Below, in pieces: positions 35,942 to 43,180 of a stretch of 47,467 nucleotides of DNA. Made by a program: the position numbers and the translations under genes. The stretch is from positions 1 through 47,467 of the forward strand of contig CAMYXF010000014.1 in assembly GCA_947303185.1 (NCBI GenBank). Direction: 5' to 3'. Source of the stretch: an uncultured Clostridia bacterium (GTDB taxonomy: Bacteria; Bacillota; Clostridia; Saccharofermentanales; Saccharofermentanaceae). Below the pieces are notes generated by a model. It had not been told where the DNA came from, made no database searches, and saw nothing but the letters and a program-made list of their open reading frames with translations. Position 1 is the stretch's first letter; each line of letters opens with the position of its first letter.

Positions 35942-36358
35942 TTACAACGGTTTACTCATGATCATTTCCATGGGCTGCTCATATCCGGGAATATCCAAAG
36001 TAAACCCGCCGCATTCTTTATAACCGATTTTTCTGTAAAAATGCTGCGCATCCTCATCAACCTGTGTTGATGTCATAACCATTCCGTATCCCTGACTTTT
36101 CATGTCTTCTTCCCAGAATTTCATTAAAGCTTTTCCATAACCCTTTTTCTGTTTTGAAGCATCGATAAACAGCATATTACAGAAAGGCGTATTATCCCAA
36201 AACAGGTTATATCTCAACAGCCCGACAGGTTTCCCGTCTTCGAAAATAACATAGCCCTGTTTGTCACGGACCTTCTTTTCGAATTCTGCTTCAGGCAGGT
36301 GCTTATCAAGCTGGAACCAGAATTCCTTATCTTCTTTAGTAACGTATTTGATTTCCAT
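35942..36358 (-). CDS. GNAT family N-acetyltransferase
   Basis: 138 residues. A typical GNAT with CoA loop ASKQKKGYGKALMKFW and C-terminal QHFYRKIGYKECGG. Substrate unknown. GGGGATAAAA lies directly before the ATG. An extended -10 (TGTTATAAT) starts about 45 bases upstream, and it ends at its own terminator, so it is a single-gene unit. Confidence 0.88.
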   Translation of the reverse strand: MEIKYVTKEDKEFWFQLDKHLPEAEFEKKVRDKQGYVIFEDGKPVGLLRYNLFWDNTPFCNMLFIDASKQKKGYGKALMKFWEEDMKSQGYGMVMTSTQVDEDAQHFYRKIGYKECGGFTLDIPGYEQPMEMIMSKPL

Positions 36359-36404
36359 TTTTATCCCCTAATAAATCAAGAAAATCTACTCTTCCGACGC
36401 TCAT

Positions 36405-36413
36405 ATTATAACA
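36405..36413 (-). promoter_or_regulatory. Extended -10 promoter of the GNAT gene 35942-36358
   Basis: TGTTATAAT on the minus strand (TATAAT at 36410-36405), 5 bases beyond the end of the deaminase remnant and about 45 bases before the GNAT ATG. No clear -35. Confidence 0.5.
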
Positions 36414-36414
36414 A

Positions 36415-36861
36415 TTAATCTCCCAACCCAGACCTTCGTATGTCATCCAACTGCTCAGCACTCAGAGTACCAGCCTGATAAAGCAAGAGATATTCATTTT
36501 CAATGGAACTATCAAAGATAAGCAGATCATCAGTATTAATCGTCACTTTAACACCATTCTCATACAGGATCCTGATTGGGTGATCCTTGTAACTATCAGT
36601 ATAACCAAGCTTCACGTTGCTGCTCGGACACATATTAAGCTTGATCTTACTATCTGCCAGAAATCTCATGACATCATCGGATTTAGCAGCATTGTTCCCG
36701 TGATGAACTTCATCCAGACCGAGTACGTCAACCGCACGCTTAACTCTTCTGCATCCCTTTGTGGAGTGATTATGCAGATCACTTTTGGGAGACTTTAGAA
36801 GCTTATCAGGATTATTCTCAATTAAGCCTTCATAGAAAAGTTTATTTGTTTCTGCGGTCAT
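36415..36861 (-). pseudogene. Adenosine deaminase-like gene with a large internal deletion
   Basis: 148 residues left of an enzyme normally of about 330. The N-terminal metal-binding H30-N-H32 (KSDLHNHSTKGC) joins directly, near residue 40, to the C-terminal part: VHHGNNAAKS (H54), MCPSSNVKLG and TINTDDLL (D111-D112). The middle, with the catalytic Glu and a metal His, is gone. The reading frame is kept across the join. The remnant cannot be an active deaminase, though it could still fold or be made. It starts right after the LD-carboxypeptidase stop (TGA ATG). Confidence 0.75.
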
Positions 36862-37947
36862 TCAGGATACTCCAGATTCAAGAATCTTTATTCCGGGAAC
36901 ATCACAGTCTATCTCCATTTGTGCGCCTACAGGAAGCACCGTCATGGGCGTTCTGTGAATGTAATCAACGTTCTCCACAATAACCAAATCAGGTCTGTGG
37001 ACTTCATTTAAGATAACCTTGAAAAGCGTTTCCTTACTGTCATCATCAAGAGGACCAGTGAGGATAGCTTTTGCTTTATCAAATACACCTGAAGCTGCGA
37101 ATGCCCGAAGTTCATGTAACCCCGCCAGTTTACTGTCGTAGACATTACAATGTTCCAGGGCAATAACGGAGTCTTCCCACACTTCAGCTGACGGGAAGAA
37201 TTTGGTTCCCATTATCTGCCAGAGAGGGCCTCCACAAACAGGGATGATGTGACCTGTGACTTTTCCGCTTCCCTGCAAAATCTTATAACCGGTTCCGGGC
37301 GTCCAATTGATCGGATCATTAGGATCTTCAATGGCATCGGTATCAGAGAACCTCTCACACTGCACTTCTTTGTCACCATCTTTGATCGTATATGTGGTCT
37401 TCCAATCAATAGGTGTGGTCTTTTCAGCCGGCCTGATCTCGCCTATTACTTCGTTTGAGAACAATGTCCTTCTAATTGCCTCTTCCGTATATTCGTCCAG
37501 TTTTCCCGGCTGTGCTATTGGTGTCAGAACATTAGGACCGTAATAAGAACGGACTCCCGCATATGTATAAACTGCCGTCCATGTAGCAATGTCAGAATAT
37601 CCCATAAACACCTTAGGGTTATCGCGAATTACTTTGGTATCAATATATGGAAGAACACGGTATGAATCGTCGCCGCCCTGGTTGCAGATGATTCCTTTGA
37701 TTGAATCATCCTTTAGGGCCCACATCAGATCCTCGGCTCTTTTCTCAGGATGCTCATAAATATATGTGCTCCCTTTGAGCGCATTGGGAGTCTCAACTAC
37801 TTCAACATTAAAGATCTTCTCGAATCTTCTTTTGCCAAGCATATATCTTGGAAGCATGTCCTCATCACCGGCACGTCCGCCGGATATCGAGATAAATGCT
37901 ACTTTATCGCCTGCATTAAGTTTTGAAGGAATAATCAGCTGTTTCAT
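36862..37947 (-). CDS. S66 family LD-carboxypeptidase / MccF-like serine peptidase
   Basis: 361 residues. Catalytic triad of family S66: S118 in MGYSDIA, E265 in ALEHCN and H331 in YIHRTPM. Members cleave L,D bonds in peptidoglycan peptides (LdcA) or detoxify peptide-nucleotide antibiotics (MccF). The length and insertion (about residues 180-230) lean to the MccF side, but the substrate is uncertain. GGGAG precedes the ATG. The deaminase remnant lies immediately downstream. Confidence 0.88.
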   Translation of the reverse strand: MKQLIIPSKLNAGDKVAFISISGGRAGDEDMLPRYMLGKRRFEKIFNVEVVETPNALKGSTYIYEHPEKRAEDLMWALKDDSIKGIICNQGGDDSYRVLPYIDTKVIRDNPKVFMGYSDIATWTAVYTYAGVRSYYGPNVLTPIAQPGKLDEYTEEAIRRTLFSNEVIGEIRPAEKTTPIDWKTTYTIKDGDKEVQCERFSDTDAIEDPNDPINWTPGTGYKILQGSGKVTGHIIPVCGGPLWQIMGTKFFPSAEVWEDSVIALEHCNVYDSKLAGLHELRAFAASGVFDKAKAILTGPLDDDSKETLFKVILNEVHRPDLVIVENVDYIHRTPMTVLPVGAQMEIDCDVPGIKILESGVS

Positions 37948-38036
37948 AGTACTCCCAATTAAATATGTTTATTTCATCCTGCAATCATCACTTCTCATAA
38001 TCCCGATGACATTGGTTCGTTATAATTTCCTTCGGA

Positions 38037-38243
38037 TCAGCCCTGACCTATCCCATATGCAAATATCTCAAACCACATAAATATAAGGAAGAAAATAACA
38101 AACAATAACGAAATACCTAATTTGTTCTTGCCGCTTTTAGCATCACGGGTAAAAATTCCCAATACAGCAAACAAAAGACTGAAAAACAATAAACCTATTT
38201 GAATATAAGTATCGGTTTCGCCCAAGATGTATTGAAATGTCAT
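38037..38243 (-). CDS. Small two-helix membrane protein
   Basis: 68 residues, two membrane helices (about 14-31 and 42-60) joined by the charged loop TRDAKSGKNK. Function unknown. The ATG at 38243 has AAGGAAGG 7 bases before it; a TTG nine codons upstream gives an alternative longer start. It follows the lipoprotein gene 38279-39043 on the same strand. Confidence 0.6.
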   Translation of the reverse strand: MTFQYILGETDTYIQIGLLFFSLLFAVLGIFTRDAKSGKNKLGISLLFVIFFLIFMWFEIFAYGIGQG

Positions 38244-38278
38244 ACGATTACCTTCCTTTCGTTTTATCAAAACTGAAA

Positions 38279-39043
38279 CTATTTAGATTTACAGATAATG
38301 TAATCGGGTCTTACCGCATCTTCATTCAAAATCCATTCATCACCATTCTTACTAAAACACATCGTATCTCCAGTCTTTGTCTGAACCCACAGATTATAAC
38401 TGTCATTTTCCCAACACACACCCCAAAAGGCATTTTTATTAAACCACTGTGACGTAATTGCATTAACGTATCCATCATTAGAATATACATCTATTTCAAA
38501 AGGACCATATGATTCGTTAATAACAACATAATACTTTCCATCAAAACTATAGGCCTTATCACAAGTAAAACTGCCGTATTCCCTGACACGAACAATGCCA
38601 TCAAGAGTGGACCTCATTTCATCAAAGCCTTTAGGCATCTTTTCGCCGCTAGAAGTTCCTTTCAACACACAACTCGTTCCATCGGCATAATTAATGACAA
38701 TTTCGTAGTTTTGCCAACTATCATTATAAGGGAAACCACCGCCCGAATTGTTTTGATAATCCGGGGACCACTTTCCGGCTGGTACAAAAACACTCCTTAT
38801 TGACTCTATTTCAGATTGCTCGAGTTTATATTCCGGCAAGTTTTCCTCAGAACTACTATGACTGAAACAAAAAACTTTTCTGTCCAGATCAAATGTGTAG
38901 TAATTAATGCTTGTGGAATTATTATAGGAATATTCAATGGATACTATGTTTTCAACATCCTGAAAATCTGCAGGTACGTAACAACTACAAAGCAAAGAAA
39001 ATGTAATGATCACGGAAAGAATAATAATAATAAACTTTCTCAT
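38279..39043 (-). CDS. Secreted lipoprotein of unknown function
   Basis: 254 residues, signal peptide and lipobox LCSC (C21). The mature part has many aromatic residues and two halves, one containing FVPAGKWSPDYQN and one containing YSFDGKYYVVINESYG. No catalytic motif. A possible co-transcript with the small zinc-ribbon gene 39061-39210, 17 bases upstream. Confidence 0.7.
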   Translation of the reverse strand: MRKFIIIILSVIITFSLLCSCYVPADFQDVENIVSIEYSYNNSTSINYYTFDLDRKVFCFSHSSSEENLPEYKLEQSEIESIRSVFVPAGKWSPDYQNNSGGGFPYNDSWQNYEIVINYADGTSCVLKGTSSGEKMPKGFDEMRSTLDGIVRVREYGSFTCDKAYSFDGKYYVVINESYGPFEIDVYSNDGYVNAITSQWFNKNAFWGVCWENDSYNLWVQTKTGDTMCFSKNGDEWILNEDAVRPDYIICKSK

Positions 39044-39060
39044 TTCTAACATCCCCTTTG

Positions 39061-39210
39061 TTACTTTAGAGCGGAGGCATCTGGTCCAAGGAAGACTGTT
39101 CTAAATATGTAGTGCTGAATGGGATTTCGGCATTTCCGGCACGGACCGGAGTCAGGGAGATCTTCAACTTTACCGCAGAACGGACACTTGACCCTATACA
39201 GTAATGACAT
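39061..39210 (-). CDS. Small zinc-ribbon protein (49 aa)
   Basis: A complete open frame that ends at TAA (39063-39061), with an AAAGGTG ribosome binding site 6 bases before the ATG at 39210. Peptide begins MSLLYRVKC and contains C9-x2-C12 (CPFCG) and C24-x2-C27 (CRKC), the two knuckles of a zinc ribbon, then a C-terminal YIFRTVFLGPDAS. A TATAAT with a weak -35 sits about 55 bases upstream. Function unknown. It is probably the first gene of the transcript with the lipoprotein 38279-39043. Confidence 0.7.
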   Translation of the reverse strand: MSLLYRVKCPFCGKVEDLPDSGPCRKCRNPIQHYIFRTVFLGPDASALK

Positions 39211-39261
39211 ATCAACACCTTTCCGTAACTCAAATGCACTTAAGCAATTTTATATACGGAT

Positions 39262-39267
39262 ATTATA
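39262..39267 (-). promoter_or_regulatory. -10 box before the small zinc-ribbon gene
   Basis: TATAAT on the minus strand (39267-39262); TTAACG about 18 bases upstream is a poor -35. Confidence 0.45.
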
Positions 39268-39303
39268 AACTTTTTTTGTGAATGTCGTTAACCTGTCCGG
39301 ATT

Positions 39304-39756
39304 TCACTTAGTGCAGCAAAGATCTATCCTCATCGAGACGATTCCGTTCTCTTCTGATAATTCTTCAAAATCCATCCTCTTATACAAACCGTATCCGACG
39401 CTCATAACTTCCGGTTTGGTCGTAAAGACAACCTCTTTAAACCCAAGCTCAGACGCTTTATCCGTCATTGCTTTGATCATTATTCTGGCATACCCTTTTC
39501 CTCTGTATTCGGGCTTTATGAAAAGGCGCTTGCCTTCACAGGTCTCATCACTTATCTTTCTGAAAGCAACACATGCCACAGGCTCATCATCTTCATAACC
39601 GGCTAATATGGCTCCGCCGGAATAAAAGCCTTCAAGATCATTCAATTCCTTATCAAATGAGACAAAGCATCTTTCCGCACCTTTGATATGCGAATACTCA
39701 ACAAACAATGCCTTTATAACTTCAATATCTGAACATTCTTTAACTATAAACGACAT
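39304..39756 (-). CDS. GNAT family N-acetyltransferase
   Basis: 150 residues from the chosen ATG. CoA loop RLFIKPEYRGKGYARIMI and C-terminal GYGLYKRMDFEELSEE mark the family. The N-terminal ECSDIEVIKALFVEYS is typical of YiiD/PaiA-like acetyltransferases. Substrate unknown. AGGGG is 10 bases before the ATG; a longer start would overlap the SDR gene. Probably third gene of the ArsR-SDR operon. Confidence 0.88.
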   Translation of the reverse strand: MSFIVKECSDIEVIKALFVEYSHIKGAERCFVSFDKELNDLEGFYSGGAILAGYEDDEPVACVAFRKISDETCEGKRLFIKPEYRGKGYARIMIKAMTDKASELGFKEVVFTTKPEVMSVGYGLYKRMDFEELSEENGIVSMRIDLCCTK

Positions 39757-39790
39757 AAGATTATTACCCCTTTTCGCGAAGATTTTCTTA

Positions 39791-40519
39791 TTACTTCTGT
39801 ATGTGATATCCGCCATCAGCAAACAACATGGTTCCTGTCACATAATCCGACATATCAGAAAGAAGAAACAGTACAACAGATGCTATGTCTTTTGGCATAC
39901 CCAGCCTTCCGTTTGGTATCAACGCTTCAGATTTAGCTCTCACATCTGGTATATCAAACGAAGCCGATGTCATTCCGGTGTATATAAATCCCGGAGCAAC
40001 ACAGTTTACCTGGACATTATACGGAGCAAGATCCAAAGCCATGGCAGACGTCATTGAGGAAACAGCGCCCTTTGAAGCAGCATATTCAGCCATATTGTTC
40101 TTATATATGGTAGATCTAATGCAACTGATATTAACTATCTTTCCATGATTTTGAGCGATCATTTTCGGAGCTACGGCTTTAGATACAATAAAAGAACCGG
40201 TAGCATTAACCGAGATTACTTTGTTCCACTCTTCTGTTGATAATTCATAAAATGGCTTATTGTTTCCGAAGATACCGGCAGCATTGACGAGACCGTCTAT
40301 ATGTCCGTATTTGGCATCAACTTCTGCTATACACTTCTGAATCTGCTCTTCTGCCAGCACATCCGACTGATAATGAAAGTACAGATCATGTTCTATCGTA
40401 CTGTCATTTATATCAATGCCGACAACAACAGCTTTCTTCTCGAGCAAAAGCTCACAACAACTCTTCCCCATACCGGAACTGGCGCCGGTTACAATAAACA
40501 CTTTATCCTTAAATTTCAT
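39791..40519 (-). CDS. Short-chain dehydrogenase/reductase
   Basis: 242 residues, classical SDR. The cofactor loop is T11-G-A-S-S-G-M-G (TGASSGMG), and the catalytic tetrad is complete: N104, S132 (NISC), Y146 and K150 (YAASK). D36/D38 at the end of the second strand (GIDIND) suggests NAD(H) rather than NADP(H). Substrate unknown. AGGAG lies 8 bases before the ATG. It follows the ArsR regulator by 16 bases, so is likely under its control. Confidence 0.93.
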   Translation of the reverse strand: MKFKDKVFIVTGASSGMGKSCCELLLEKKAVVVGIDINDSTIEHDLYFHYQSDVLAEEQIQKCIAEVDAKYGHIDGLVNAAGIFGNNKPFYELSTEEWNKVISVNATGSFIVSKAVAPKMIAQNHGKIVNISCIRSTIYKNNMAEYAASKGAVSSMTSAMALDLAPYNVQVNCVAPGFIYTGMTSASFDIPDVRAKSEALIPNGRLGMPKDIASVVLFLLSDMSDYVTGTMLFADGGYHIQK

Positions 40520-40535
40520 ACACTTATCTCCTAAA

Positions 40536-40820
40536 TCACTTATCAATCCTGATATATCCGTCTATCATCTCGCGAAAAGCCTTAACGCCTTCTTCTGAAA
40601 GAGAATAGTGCATCCATTTTCCGTCTTTGCGGTAATCTACTAGTCCACTGTCGCAGAGAAGCTTCATATGATGTGAAAGCGTCGATTGAGAGATATTAAG
40701 TTCTTCCAGAAGGTAGCATGCACACTTCTCCTTCTGCTGAAGCGACATCATGATTGCCAGACGGTTCTCATCTGCCAGAGCCTTTATCTTTCGTGCATCT
40801 TCTCTGTATCCCATATGCAT
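40536..40820 (-). CDS. ArsR/SmtB-family winged-helix repressor
   Basis: 94 residues. Helix-turn-helix SQSTLSHHMKLLCDSGLV and a wing DYRKDGKWMHYSL are diagnostic. C33-A-C35 in KCACYLLEEL stands where ArsR-type sensors have the CVC metal site, so it could sense a thiophilic metal or a reactive electrophile; the operon has no arsenic gene. A GGAGG site precedes two close ATGs (40820 and 40814). An 18-bp near-palindrome lies over the promoter upstream and suggests autorepression. Confidence 0.93.
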   Translation of the reverse strand: MHMGYREDARKIKALADENRLAIMMSLQQKEKCACYLLEELNISQSTLSHHMKLLCDSGLVDYRKDGKWMHYSLSEEGVKAFREMIDGYIRIDK

Positions 40821-40849
40821 TTACCTCCAATAAACAAAACGATAGTAGC

Positions 40850-40867
40850 ACACATATCGATATTTGT
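40850..40867. promoter_or_regulatory. ArsR-type operator (18-bp near-palindrome)
   Basis: ACACATATCGATATTTGT, palindromic around ATATCGATAT with a single unmatched pair, 30 bases before the ArsR start and covering the -10 box. Typical spacing and form of an ArsR/SmtB operator. Confidence 0.7.
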
Positions 40868-40889
40868 AAATGTATGGATGTATTGACAA
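40860..40889 (-). promoter_or_regulatory. Promoter of the ArsR-SDR-GNAT operon
   Basis: On the minus strand TTGTCA (40889-40884) and AAATAT (40865-40860) with an 18-base spacer; the -10 is inside the operator. Confidence 0.5.
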
Positions 40890-40946
40890 GAAACACCCGC
40901 TCTAGAAAAAGGTCTGTCGTTATCGTGTATTTAAGACAAATCGAAT

Positions 40947-41450
40947 TTATTGATTCATTCTGGAAAGAACAAAATCCGGAGCTTCTCCAATAACGACAGA
41001 GTCAGTAACTTCAATTACTTCACAACCGTCTTTACTATATTCGGAAATAAAACTCTGTTCGCTGTCAAAAACTATTTCTTTCCCATACCAGTGCTTTGAG
41101 TTCTGGGGTGTAAGTTCCAAATAAATAGTTTTGTTATCTATGTAAAAAGTCAGAACAGTATGGAACTTTCCGTACTGCCTATTATGTAAAAGCCAAATCT
41201 TACTTGGGACATTCTGTTCATCAAGAATTGCTTTCATCAGAACAACTGCGTCATGGCATGTTCCCACTTTTGCCTGCCTGGTATCACGAGGATCTTGAAT
41301 GCGGTACTCTGACAATAACCGGCCAAAGAATTCCTCATCAAATCCATTCGACATATCAGGTTTATAAGTCTTTCCGTTTAGATAAAAACCATATTCATAA
41401 CCATTGTCTAAAAGCTCATCTTTAAGCAATTGGCATATTCTCTGAATCAT
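40947..41450 (-). CDS. Transglutaminase-like (papain fold) protein
   Basis: 167 residues. The catalytic Cys-His-acid triad of the transglutaminase-like superfamily is visible as C65 (KVGTCHDAVVLMKAIL), H97 (GKFHTVLTFYI) and E112 (IYLELTP). These small bacterial forms are usually cysteine proteases or peptide-processing enzymes, not true transglutaminases. The AGAGGG site precedes the ATG. It follows two lipoprotein genes on the same strand and may share their transcript. Confidence 0.8.
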   Translation of the reverse strand: MIQRICQLLKDELLDNGYEYGFYLNGKTYKPDMSNGFDEEFFGRLLSEYRIQDPRDTRQAKVGTCHDAVVLMKAILDEQNVPSKIWLLHNRQYGKFHTVLTFYIDNKTIYLELTPQNSKHWYGKEIVFDSEQSFISEYSKDGCEVIEVTDSVVIGEAPDFVLSRMNQ

Positions 41451-41471
41451 ATATAATCCCTCTGAAATACT

Positions 41472-41999
41472 TTACGGGAATTGTTTTTCTACGAAATCGA
41501 TGAAAGCATCCGTATCAATTTTTCTTGTTGCGGTTGAAGGCATTGTTTCATCGCCTTCCTCATAATAATTGCTCTCATATTTCAAATCAGCCGTAATAAT
41601 CAAATTTCCGGAAATATGAATATACTCATATATGTTCGCATCATAGGCTTCCTTAATCCAGCCGCACCTGTAATCCAAGCCTGATCTGAAATCCTTTTCT
41701 TTAAACCAGTCTTCCGTCTCTTTGTATACACTCTCAGCCTCTTCAACGGTATCGAAAATGTAGAAAGTCATATAGTCATAATAATTCTCACCGTTACCTC
41801 GACGGGCTTTCGTCAGTTTTATGCATTTCACACCGACAAAAATCCTATCGTCTTCATAAACTTCATTGAAACCGCATCGCTCAATGATGTCTTCTTTGGT
41901 ATAGAACGGTTTTTGAACTGGTGAGCTGCAGCCGCAAAACACAGAAATGCCAATAAGCAAAGCCAATACAAAAGCAAAACATTTCCGCAAACTATTCAT
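41472..41999 (-). CDS. Small secreted lipoprotein (A)
   Basis: 175 residues with signal peptide and lipobox ending at C24 (FCGC). It shares a distant pattern with the neighbouring lipoprotein 42014-42553: MTFYIFDTVEEAESVYKET here against YLVFDSSASARSYFNNCL there, then a long beta segment (YEYIHISGNLIITADLKYES). Function unknown. GGAG lies 8 bases before the ATG. Confidence 0.65.
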   Translation of the reverse strand: MNSLRKCFAFVLALLIGISVFCGCSSPVQKPFYTKEDIIERCGFNEVYEDDRIFVGVKCIKLTKARRGNGENYYDYMTFYIFDTVEEAESVYKETEDWFKEKDFRSGLDYRCGWIKEAYDANIYEYIHISGNLIITADLKYESNYYEEGDETMPSTATRKIDTDAFIDFVEKQFP

Positions 42000-42013
42000 A
42001 TCTCTATCTCCAC

Positions 42014-42553
42014 TTAACTAAACAGTTCCATAACGAACTCTCTCATCTCACTATGATTTTTCAATATGTACTTCTTCATATCAGATTTGTCTTTCGAGCT
42101 GGTATCACCTAACGTGCTATAAGTCGTGATGTAAACTTCAGCGTAAATTACAACGTTTTTATCCAGGTAATACATCCCCGTAATATCGCAATCATAAGTG
42201 TGCGGGACTTTGGCAATGAACCAGCTCAAACCACGTTCTTTAATACCGGTTCCTTCTTCCTTGCATTCGTCGAGGCAGTTGTTGAAATAAGACCTGGCAG
42301 AAGCGGAAGAATCAAAAACCAGATAGGTAGCATTCTCGATCGGATCCTGACCTGAGCGGAGGTTATAACTGTAATGGACATCAAGGTGTTCGACAAAATC
42401 GCTTTCCTCACAAACGTACCATCCGGGATGCTTATCCTGATCTATCGCATAGTCATGTATCGGGTAGGTCTTGCCACACCCGGACAGACCAAAAAGAACG
42501 AAAATCAATAGTACAAAGGCCGTGTATCTAATAAGTCTTTCCTTGGTTCTCAT
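42014..42553 (-). CDS. Small secreted lipoprotein (B)
   Basis: 179 residues, lipobox LSGC (C26). Distantly similar to lipoprotein A directly downstream, suggesting an old tandem duplication. The Shine-Dalgarno is poor. An extended -10 promoter (TGTTATAAT, 42621-42616) stands about 65 bases upstream, so B, A and the transglutaminase-like gene probably form one transcript. Function unknown. Confidence 0.65.
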   Translation of the reverse strand: MRTKERLIRYTAFVLLIFVLFGLSGCGKTYPIHDYAIDQDKHPGWYVCEESDFVEHLDVHYSYNLRSGQDPIENATYLVFDSSASARSYFNNCLDECKEEGTGIKERGLSWFIAKVPHTYDCDITGMYYLDKNVVIYAEVYITTYSTLGDTSSKDKSDMKKYILKNHSEMREFVMELFS

Positions 42554-42615
42554 AAGTCACATCAGAGTATTATCAAAGAGTGTTTCCGTACGTGCCTATA
42601 TCCTCAAACATATTT

Positions 42616-42624
42616 ATTATAACA
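42616..42624 (-). promoter_or_regulatory. Extended -10 promoter of the lipoprotein operon
   Basis: TGTTATAAT on the minus strand, directly downstream of the hairpin 42636-42663; no clear -35. Confidence 0.55.
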
Positions 42625-42635
42625 TTCGAAATAAA

Positions 42636-42663
42636 TAGGAGTTACCAGACCCGGTAACTCCTA
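42636..42663 (-). terminator. Terminator after the Asp/Trp-repeat remnant
   Basis: TAGGAGTTACC / GGTAACTCCTA, perfect 11-bp arms, followed on the minus strand by TTTATTTCG. The GAGTTACC-GGTAACTC core is shared with the terminator at 44594-44615. Confidence 0.8.
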
Positions 42664-42691
42664 TATTGGACTCAGAAAAAACTAACTTAGA

Positions 42692-43069
42692 TCAGACATC
42701 CCAAAGATCGTCATAATCCCAGTCGTCATCCCAATCATCGTCGTCATCTTCATCCCAGTCATCATCATCGTCCCAATCATCATCGTCATCCCAATCGTCG
42801 TCATCATCCCACGTAGGTGATGTCTTATTAGTTTCGGTATTTTCAAATGATGTTTCTGAAATTGTTGATGTTGCAACTGTAGTTTCCGTAGCAGCTCTCT
42901 CAGATTCAGCAATCACGTCCGCAGACATCAGTTCAGCTGTATTAAATGTAACACCCACTTCAACAGTCCAGACATCTATAGGGTTTTTATTGTCATCTAT
43001 CTTTTGTGTGAGTCTTACATATGCAACATAATCTTGAATAATCGTTGAATTTTGCGTTGTGAAAATGAA
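42692..43069 (-). pseudogene. 3' remnant of a secreted protein with an Asp/Trp repeat tail
   Basis: The frame is open from just after a TAA (43072-43070) to the stop at 42692, but there is no ATG in it and no RBS before any GTG or TTG. The upstream part (YVAYVRLTQKIDDNKNP, VWTVEVGVTF) reads like real protein. The Thr/Ser-rich spacer leads to a tail of W-D5 units (WDDDDDW repeats, about residues 85-120 of the remnant). I infer that the N-terminal half of a surface protein was lost by deletion. A shorter product from the GTG at 42958 (88 residues) remains possible. Ends at the terminator 42636-42663. Confidence 0.6.
42702..42813 (-). repeat. Tandem repeat encoding (WDDDDD)n
   Basis: Imperfect units of about 18 bases (cccaatcatcgtcgtcat type on the plus strand), giving an Asp run broken by Trp every six residues. 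Unit lengths vary (15-21 bases), typical of slippage. Highly acidic, so possibly cation-binding at the cell surface. Confidence 0.75.
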
Positions 43070-43120
43070 TTAAGCCCCCAGGATATTCATTACTTTGCTC
43101 GATAATCAGCGATTTTGTAC

Positions 43121-43126
43121 TATAAT
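43121..43126 (+). promoter_or_regulatory. -10 box of the metallophosphoesterase gene
   Basis: TATAAT about 55 bases before the chosen ATG; transcription would start near 43133, which excludes the upstream TTG at 43115 as a start. The -35 is not clear. Confidence 0.5.
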
Positions 43127-43180
43127 AATTCTTGTCATTTTTATTTGATTTTCACACTGTTGATGATGGGGGAAGTTTGC

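Noticed and set aside
36415..36861. Functional short adenosine deaminase
   Set aside because: The residues that hold the catalytic Glu and a metal-binding His are absent, so activity is not expected.
40536..40820. Arsenic resistance operon
   Set aside because: The regulator is of ArsR type but the following genes are an SDR and a GNAT; no arsenite pump or arsenate reductase is present.
40914..40999. Inverted repeat CTGTCGTTAT / ATAACGACAG as a regulatory site
   Set aside because: The second arm lies inside the transglutaminase-like coding sequence and the arms are 66 bases apart, so it is probably chance.
20436..43069. Integron-like cassette array
   Set aside because: Many small same-strand genes (GNATs, lipoproteins, unknowns) suggest one, but I see no integrase, no attC-type inverted repeats shared between genes, and several genes overlap or have separate promoters.
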